A stretch of 64,000 nt of DNA from a virus, in the IMG/VR virus record IMGVR_UViG_3300021407_000012, positions 1-64,000 of that record, one strand, 5' to 3'. Below, piece by piece: positions 58,470-64,000 of the stretch; position 1 is the first letter of the stretch; every line of letters begins with the position of its first letter. The notes below the pieces were generated by a model. The model saw nothing but the letters and a program-made list of their open reading frames with translations, was not told the origin of the DNA and ran no database searches. The position numbers and the translations under genes are program-made.

Positions 58470-59351
58470 TTAGTTATCGTTCAGTAGTTTCTCCAAAGCA
58501 TTGGCTGTCGGGGTTTTATATGGATCGTTAAGAACTAGAAGGCTCTTACGACTTTCATTAATACCACGTTCCATTTCATAGTACGTAATGTTTTGCCAGT
58601 AAACCAATTCATCGATTGGAATGGATTGTTGAAGTAACAATAAATCAGTAATAAGAACTCCATTGGGATCGATAAAACCAGCATTGGCAGTCCAGAGTTG
58701 AACAGTATCACCAACGTCAAACTCATTAAGAATTTGAGCAACAGTCATTGTAGTTGAATTAATGATTGATGTAACTATACCAGTTCCCACAACAGATAAA
58801 TCACTATTAGCTGCTTGCACAAGAGTATTTGAAACAAACTGAGCGGTATTGGTTACTTGCACTTCGTATAGTACATTCAAGTTCGTGAACCAATCGGTAG
58901 GGTTTCTCTTATAACCAATGATAGAAGTAGGACCCCAGATAGGAATGAAGTATTTCTTTTGGTTTATAGGCAATCGATTATAATAGTTGGGGGCGTAAGT
59001 TAAGTCGTCGTCTGACCAATTGGTTTGCCAGTAGGCTGTCATCGATTGAGCTAATTCAAATGATCCATACTTATCGACAATGAACTCGTTAAACTCTTCT
59101 TGTCTCAAAAACCACCCATAGTATGGGTCAACAATCCCATTGGCGAGATACAATAACCAATCCCAATGAGAATCCCCATAATAGTTATATGATAACACAT
59201 CTGACCGTTGATAATCAGGTACGTCATAACCATAGAAAGCATTAGGGCTTTGACGAATATGATCAGCAATAACCACTCGCCTAGAGATATCTCGGATGTT
59301 TGTATTCCCATATAGAATAACAGGGAAGTTTTCAAAGTAATTTGTTGCCAT
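58470..59351 (-). CDS. 53: Baseplate wedge protein gp53
   Basis: 293 residues. YNYYGDSHWDWLLYLANGIV followed by DPYYGWFLRQEEFNEFIVDKYG is the strongly conserved gp53 segment (YG.P.LYW.LL..N...DPYY.W). In T4 gp53 joins wedges into the hexagonal baseplate. A C-terminal insertion with TNTAQFVSNTLVQAANSDLS is Asn/Thr-rich. Shares its start with the previous stop on the minus strand. Confidence 0.85.
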   Translation of the reverse strand: MATNYFENFPVILYGNTNIRDISRRVVIADHIRQSPNAFYGYDVPDYQRSDVLSYNYYGDSHWDWLLYLANGIVDPYYGWFLRQEEFNEFIVDKYGSFELAQSMTAYWQTNWSDDDLTYAPNYYNRLPINQKKYFIPIWGPTSIIGYKRNPTDWFTNLNVLYEVQVTNTAQFVSNTLVQAANSDLSVVGTGIVTSIINSTTMTVAQILNEFDVGDTVQLWTANAGFIDPNGVLITDLLLLQQSIPIDELVYWQNITYYEMERGINESRKSLLVLNDPYKTPTANALEKLLNDN

Positions 59352-60322
59352 TAGGCACCTTTCGCAATAGCTACTGCATTATCCAAATCAGTATTAGTAA
59401 CAAAGTCACCTTTACGCCAGTATTCGATTTCAACAAACTGAGCATGAATAATAACTGAAACAGGGGCATTTTGAGGGGTCGAGGCTCCCGCAGTTGTATC
59501 AGGATCGGCACGATGAAACGATGGAGCATGACCACCTGCATAATCAACAAGGAAATTGGTTAAAACAGCAGGCTTGAACTTGAAGATATAGTCATCATTA
59601 GGATTGAATTTGATCAACCAAACTGAAGGGAATTCCCAATATAAACCACCCGGAATATTAATACCAGTGTTAAGAACATTTTGTACACCAGCACCAGCAG
59701 CCGGTGCCATATTATTGTTAATATACTGAATAATTTTTCGGATTTGTTCAGCCTCTTTAGGAGTATTACAAGCAAGAGTCCAAGTTAGTTGGTGTTGTTT
59801 ATATTCGGGTGATTCAAATAGAATAGTAATGAATTGGTTTGGAGCCACACCTCCAAATGCACGTAATGCTGTTAAACCAGCTTGTGCTAATCCTCCCGCA
59901 GCAACACCGGTACCAACAGCACCAAAAGTATGAGAGATGGCATTAACAGATTGAGCAAGGCTGCGACCTAACGCAGAACCAGCTAGACCGGCAAGAATTT
60001 TACCACCGGAATCAAAAAATTCAGCAAGTAAGTTAGCTTGGTTCCAACGAACACCATGGGCATCGATTAATTGATCAGGTAATGGTAAAAATATCTGTCC
60101 GTCAGTATTTTGAAGAACAACAGAATTAGCTTGCTGACCCCAATCAATAGCTGCAAGGGAAGTATAATACTTTGGTAAATCCTCAGGAAACTGCATTTGT
60201 TGAATTGTCGTAGTAGCAGCCTGGGATGCTTGGACTACCGGAGCAACGGGCACCGTGCCTGCAAAAACAGAAGGAATAAAAACTTGGGGATTAGTGGTAA
60301 CACTAGAAGCGAGATCAGCCAT
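59351..60322 (-). CDS. Baseplate tail-tube cap protein (gp48/gp54-like)
   Basis: 323 residues. An Ala/Val/Thr-rich start, a Gly/Ala helical middle (GVAAGGLAQAGLTALRAFG), then QHQLTWTLACNTPKEAEQI and FPSVWLIKFNPNDDYIFKFKP, typical of tube-cap proteins related to the tube fold. A TAAATA box lies five bases before its ATG on the minus strand. gp48 is the likelier T4 counterpart because a gp54-like gene occurs at 54298. Confidence 0.62.
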   Translation of the reverse strand: MADLASSVTTNPQVFIPSVFAGTVPVAPVVQASQAATTTIQQMQFPEDLPKYYTSLAAIDWGQQANSVVLQNTDGQIFLPLPDQLIDAHGVRWNQANLLAEFFDSGGKILAGLAGSALGRSLAQSVNAISHTFGAVGTGVAAGGLAQAGLTALRAFGGVAPNQFITILFESPEYKQHQLTWTLACNTPKEAEQIRKIIQYINNNMAPAAGAGVQNVLNTGINIPGGLYWEFPSVWLIKFNPNDDYIFKFKPAVLTNFLVDYAGGHAPSFHRADPDTTAGASTPQNAPVSVIIHAQFVEIEYWRKGDFVTNTDLDNAVAIAKGA

Positions 60323-60325
60323 CGA

Positions 60326-60769
60326 TTATTTAGTCCTATATCCTAGAGCAGTTTCCCCCCATATTTCGAATTTAATACCCCGTTTTTTACACCAATCCTT
60401 GGCAGCTTCCCATTTTTTCATGTTTTTGGCATATTCAAAGGTTTCTTTCAGACTTCTTTTGGTCATCTGACCTTTCTTGGTTAACTGTGTGGTAGGAGGA
60501 ACTTGCTGGTATTCAGGCTTAATCTCTATGAGATACTGTGAACCATCCTTCTTTTTGTACCAGAGGTCTGGAAAGTAACGGTGGACTTTGTTATCTAGGG
60601 GGGAGACATAGGGTATAATGATTTCCTCTGATGACCATTGCACCACGTCGGGATCATGATCGAGTTTCATCATAACGTTAAACTCCCAACCTGATCGATA
60701 TACGATATTCGTAGGGTTACCTTTATATTTGCTCTTATTTTTGGGCTTAAAGATACCTTTTCTGGTCAT
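60326..60769 (-). CDS. 4: Head completion protein gp4
   Basis: 147 residues. KYKGNPTNIVYRSGWEFNVM, VVQWSSEEIIIPYVSP and KVHRYFPDLWYKKKDGSQYLIEIK match T4 gp4 nearly motif by motif (IIYRSSWE, EWGSETIIIPYLSP, HRYFPDF). The E...D...ExK arrangement is a TnsA-like nuclease core that may trim DNA at the filled head. Late box TAAATA upstream on the minus strand. Confidence 0.92.
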   Translation of the reverse strand: MTRKGIFKPKNKSKYKGNPTNIVYRSGWEFNVMMKLDHDPDVVQWSSEEIIIPYVSPLDNKVHRYFPDLWYKKKDGSQYLIEIKPEYQQVPPTTQLTKKGQMTKRSLKETFEYAKNMKKWEAAKDWCKKRGIKFEIWGETALGYRTK

Positions 60770-60775
60770 ATATAT

Positions 60776-60791
60776 TATTTAGAACTAAATA
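60776..60791. promoter_or_regulatory. Divergent late-promoter-like inverted repeat
   Basis: TATTTAGAACTAAATA: CTAAATA reads towards the plus-strand gene at 60796 and, on the other strand, towards gp4. ATGs lie five and seven bases from the boxes. Confidence 0.62.
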
Positions 60792-60795
60792 TTTG

Positions 60796-63700
60796 ATGGC
60801 TAATACAACTTCTTCAGCAACAACCACTGGCGCAGCCAAAGGATCGACGTTTAAAGCTTATGCTGGCAATTTGATTGGCGGTATTGTTGAAGGTGCAGCA
60901 CGTGGTTTAGGTGTGTCTGATGGGGGAATAGGACAAGCTATTAAGACAGCAACGACGCCTCGTGTTTCCTATGTGTCTAGTCCAAGTGGCACCCAAACTC
61001 CAATGCCATCTTCAATGAGGATGATGGTGCAAGAACAACTTAAATTACCACCGCCCGAAGAAATTGAACAAGCCACACGTGATTTAGAAAATGATCCAAA
61101 ACTTCCTGAAGACGGTTCGATTAACACTGCATACAATCGCTTGCATGACCATGTGCAGGAAGGCTTTGTTGCAATCACCGATGTTATTCAACATAACTTT
61201 CATCTTGTTGAACAACGCCTAACTGAGCAGTCACGTGCAATCAACATCATCAATACTGAGCAACAGAAAACGAAACGTTCTCTTGAAGACCTCGAACAAC
61301 GTTTTGGTCGATTTGAGCGTGGGGGGTTACAAAGCAGAGGTAATGACCCTTTTAAGTTTGGGAATGGTATAAGTGAGAAATCGTGGAAATCATCTCCTAA
61401 TAACGGGGGTGGTATTATTGAGGCACTTGAAAATCTTGGAGAAGGTGCTTTAGCTGGATGGATAGCTAGAAAGCTTTGGCCAACAATGCTTCGCTCTGTT
61501 CCATGGTTAGCAGCGGGAGCGGCATTAGGAGCAGCAGCTTGGTTTGGAGAAAAGGGACGTTCTGAATTAAATGCCCTACCCAAAGCAACATGGGGAGATA
61601 AACTTGATTCATTGGGATGGGGAACGTCACCGTCTGTTCAAGAATATAATCGTCGTCGTTCCTCTCTTCAGTCTCATAATAGACGAAGAGATGCCCTTGG
61701 ATTAAGTAGCGGACCACTCTCAGGTAATATCGATGATCGGCGCGGACAAGCACCTTATACTGGCTCGGGAGAAGGATCAGGTAAACCATTATTTTTTCAA
61801 GGGGGAGCCCCTAATGAAAAGGGTCCTATTCAATTGAATGCGGACCAAGCTATTATTTCAGGTAAGACAACTGAAATCAAATCAGATAGAACCGAAATCA
61901 AAGGTTCTACTCTTACCATTAGTGCTGATAAAGTTAAACTATCTGATAGTGCCAAGAGAAGTCTACTTGAACAATTAGGATTAGGCAATCTTCATATGCC
62001 TTCTCTTGCGTCAGTACTGAGTGGAATGTCAGGTGGGGCAACGTCGGCTGTTAGTGGTTTATCAACGATGGGTAATCAAGCATCGGGTGGGGCAACTGGT
62101 GACGTACTATCAAACCAAGTAAATCCTCAATCCGATAGTTTTTTTGGTAAATTCGGACAAGCTTTTGCTGATATAGGTAAAACAATTGGGGGTGGTATTA
62201 CTAATGGTTTTACTGATCATCCTAATCATGCTATAGGTGGTTTTAATTCTGGTATGGCTCGTCGCCCTGATGGTATGGGTGGTTATGCTAATGCTCCGGG
62301 ATCGACATATGTATGGCGACCGGGCGGTGGTGGAGGCGGTGGGGGACGCACTACTTGGTCCGGTGGTTCACGTCCTAGTGGGGGTGGATATGGCGGTGGT
62401 GGAATAGGTATTAATCCTAACACTCCTATTAATGTTCCGGCTGGAACGCCGGGTACGACTGCTACTCTAATGTCACAACGTGCTCAGTTTAGAGATATGT
62501 TGAATAATCCTCAAACCCGTGAACTTGCCATGGGTTTGATGGTAGCAGAAAACAACGGTAGCGCCCAAGGTAGAATGTCAGTTTTGGAAACTGCATTAAA
62601 TCGTGGTGTTTCGCATGGATTTAATAATTCTAATCAAATCTTTTCGTCAGCTTATTATGCTCCCTTTCATGATGGGGGATTACAACGGGCGTTGGGTCAA
62701 CTTCGAAGCAATCCTCAATTACGTGCCCAAGTAAACGCTGAAGTTGATCAAGTTTTAGGGGGATCAAACTGGTCTAATTTTGGTACTCAAAATGGATCGG
62801 CTGGTGTTGCAGCATCAGCAGCACGTGACCAAACAGTAACCGCGCGCTGGACTGGTGAAACTTATTCACGAAAAGATAATCCTATCGGTACAGCACATCA
62901 TGGTGCTGGTACGATCCGAATGGAAGGTGGATGGTATCAAAACACTCAGAGACAAATTCAAGATTGGGATCGTCAACATCCCCAGAATAATACAACTCCA
63001 CAAGGACAACCATCAGTTCCCCAGAATAATACAACTCCACAAGGACAACCATCAGTTCCTCAGAATACAACACCAGCATCGCCAACTTCTCAAAACAATG
63101 GACCAACTGTTGCAATTCCTTCAGGACGTTTAACATCGAAACAGCTTGAAAACTTTGTAGCACACCATGAAGCTTTTGAACCTAAGCCGTTTTCTGATTT
63201 TGGACAAACTAATATTGGTTATGGTACTAGTGCTCGACCGGGTGAAACATCTATTTCAGAACCCGAAGCACGTCAGCGAATGGTTTCTGAATTAGATAAA
63301 CACATGGCAAAAGTCCATGAAATGAATCCAAAACTGGATCAAGGTACTAAAAATGCTTTGGCATCCTTATCATATAATATTGGTGATAACTGGATGACTT
63401 TGAAAAATCAGGATGGTTCGAAGACTTTAGGTGATTATGTTCGTGATGGAAATATACAAGGAATTAAAGAAAAAATTGTTCAATACAATAAGGCTGGTGG
63501 AAAAGTACTTTCGGGATTAACAAAACGACGTAATGATGAATCCCAAATGATTGGCAATCCTCGATGGGGAGATGTTACAGGTTCGGATGTTGGTAAGGAT
63601 TGGGGACGTGCTGAAAACCAAGGTGTACCGGGACAACCGACCCATACACAACAAGACCCTTCTAAGCCTTATCCCGCTGGTCAGACAAGCCAAGTACCTA

Positions 63701-64000
63701 TTGGACAACCACCTAGAGCAGGGACGCCCCCAACACCAGGGCGTTCCTCTCCCGATGGTGGAGGTAATCAATCACATATTGGCAATCTAGCAAAGGCTGA
63801 TGAATTTCTTTATCAAGCATATAATCGAAGTTCTCACACTGATTCTGGTGGTCCTTATGGATGGAAAGATGTTCAAGCTTCTCAGCGTTATGGGATGTCA
63901 CTTAAAGAATATGCTATTCAAGGTATGGACCCTAGAATGCGAATGGCATTGTATGAACAAGGTCAAACATACGAGAAAGCAACAGGACAACCATTTACCC
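60796..64000 (+). CDS. Large virion protein with GH24 lysozyme domain (3' partial)
   Basis: Open from ATG 60796 to the window end (at least 1068 codons). N-terminal region with coiled coil (residues about 110-175) and an apolar helix (PWLAAGAALGAAAWF); Gly-rich middle; a domain starting near residue 570 with MSVLETALNRG, vaguely like cell-wall hydrolases; a Pro/Gln/Thr linker with 39-bp repeats; then a GH24 lysozyme domain near residue 785 with HHEAFEPKPFSDFGQTNIGYGT (Glu, Asp, Thr as E-x8-D-x3-T). Probably a tail-associated lysozyme for DNA entry. Confidence 0.85.
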   Translation, partial: MANTTSSATTTGAAKGSTFKAYAGNLIGGIVEGAARGLGVSDGGIGQAIKTATTPRVSYVSSPSGTQTPMPSSMRMMVQEQLKLPPPEEIEQATRDLENDPKLPEDGSINTAYNRLHDHVQEGFVAITDVIQHNFHLVEQRLTEQSRAINIINTEQQKTKRSLEDLEQRFGRFERGGLQSRGNDPFKFGNGISEKSWKSSPNNGGGIIEALENLGEGALAGWIARKLWPTMLRSVPWLAAGAALGAAAWFGEKGRSELNALPKATWGDKLDSLGWGTSPSVQEYNRRRSSLQSHNRRRDALGLSSGPLSGNIDDRRGQAPYTGSGEGSGKPLFFQGGAPNEKGPIQLNADQAIISGKTTEIKSDRTEIKGSTLTISADKVKLSDSAKRSLLEQLGLGNLHMPSLASVLSGMSGGATSAVSGLSTMGNQASGGATGDVLSNQVNPQSDSFFGKFGQAFADIGKTIGGGITNGFTDHPNHAIGGFNSGMARRPDGMGGYANAPGSTYVWRPGGGGGGGGRTTWSGGSRPSGGGYGGGGIGINPNTPINVPAGTPGTTATLMSQRAQFRDMLNNPQTRELAMGLMVAENNGSAQGRMSVLETALNRGVSHGFNNSNQIFSSAYYAPFHDGGLQRALGQLRSNPQLRAQVNAEVDQVLGGSNWSNFGTQNGSAGVAASAARDQTVTARWTGETYSRKDNPIGTAHHGAGTIRMEGGWYQNTQRQIQDWDRQHPQNNTTPQGQPSVPQNNTTPQGQPSVPQNTTPASPTSQNNGPTVAIPSGRLTSKQLENFVAHHEAFEPKPFSDFGQTNIGYGTSARPGETSISEPEARQRMVSELDKHMAKVHEMNPKLDQGTKNALASLSYNIGDNWMTLKNQDGSKTLGDYVRDGNIQGIKEKIVQYNKAGGKVLSGLTKRRNDESQMIGNPRWGDVTGSDVGKDWGRAENQGVPGQPTHTQQDPSKPYPAGQTSQVPIGQPPRAGTPPTPGRSSPDGGGNQSHIGNLAKADEFLYQAYNRSSHTDSGGPYGWKDVQASQRYGMSLKEYAIQGMDPRMRMALYEQGQTYEKATGQPFT
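62980..63060 (+). repeat. 39-bp tandem repeat in the virion lysozyme linker
   Basis: Two nearly identical 39-bp units begin at 62980 and 63019 (period exactly 13 codons, encoding PQNNTTPQGQPSV) with a shortened third from 63058. They encode a flexible linker. Confidence 0.9.

Noticed and set aside
61200-61789. Minus-strand open frames within the virion lysozyme gene
   Set aside because: They are antisense to a continuous plus-strand coding frame with recognisable domains and show no start signals.
1-64000. CRISPR arrays, insertion sequences, attachment sites
   Set aside because: No regularly spaced direct repeats and no transposase or integrase genes were seen; the mobile genes present are homing-type nucleases only.

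Overview
The window is part of the genome of a large, tailed, T4-like phage (myovirus) that probably infects an alphaproteobacterium. The T4 signature is direct: late-transcription coactivator gp33, helicase loader gp59 and ssDNA-binding gp32 occur in that order, followed by baseplate and head genes (gp26/gp51-like, gp27-like, gp53, a gp48/gp54-like tube cap, gp4). TAAATA late-promoter-like motifs precede many late genes. The host is inferred from a circularly permuted tmRNA gene (the alphaproteobacterial arrangement), a Usg-family gene, and strong TTGAC-N17-TAnnnT promoters.

Layout. Bases 1-7.5 kb hold nucleotide metabolism (ThyX, class II ribonucleotide reductase), cell-wall enzymes (M15 peptidase, GH25 lysozyme) and a GIY-YIG nuclease. 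Bases 7.5-26 kb form a very large translation island: about 42 tRNA genes covering all 20 amino acids (several non-canonical), an RNase P RNA, an RF1-type release factor with an in-frame UGA, an approximately 1.3-kb non-coding block with tRNA-like pieces in permuted order, and many small ORFs between the tRNAs. Bases 26-29.8 kb carry methionine aminopeptidase, a glutaredoxin and small ORFs. Bases 29.8-36 kb carry a phosphoesterase and a nucleotide-heptose module: nucleotidyltransferase, GmhA, GmhB, transaldolase, glycosyltransferase and a HddA-like kinase, interleaved with small unknown genes. Bases 36-45.3 kb hold conserved phage unknowns, an exonuclease, an alpha/beta hydrolase, an MT-A70 DNA methylase and more small ORFs. 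The permuted tmRNA lies at 45.3-45.6 kb, followed by a GC-richer two-gene cassette. Bases 47.4-50.7 kb hold gp33, a metalloprotease, gp59 and gp32. From 50.8 kb onwards come an exported Gly/Pro-rich protein, a putative holin on the minus strand, two homing-type endonucleases, tail and baseplate genes, a minus-strand baseplate/head block (57.2-60.8 kb), and a long virion-lysozyme gene that runs off the end.

Working together. The phage seems to bring much of its own translation support (tRNAs, RNase P RNA, tmRNA, release factor, methionine aminopeptidase) and a sugar pathway from sedoheptulose-7-phosphate to a nucleotide-heptose plus a glycosyltransferase. Early and middle units look host-polymerase driven; late units look T4-like. 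Genes are tightly packed, with ATGA, TAATG and TGATG overlaps and stop codons inside tRNA genes. Between recognisable genes sit several dozen aromatic-rich ORFs of 50-80 codons, some of which look like one paralogous family.

All calls come from reading the sequence and from memory of families; no database search was run.
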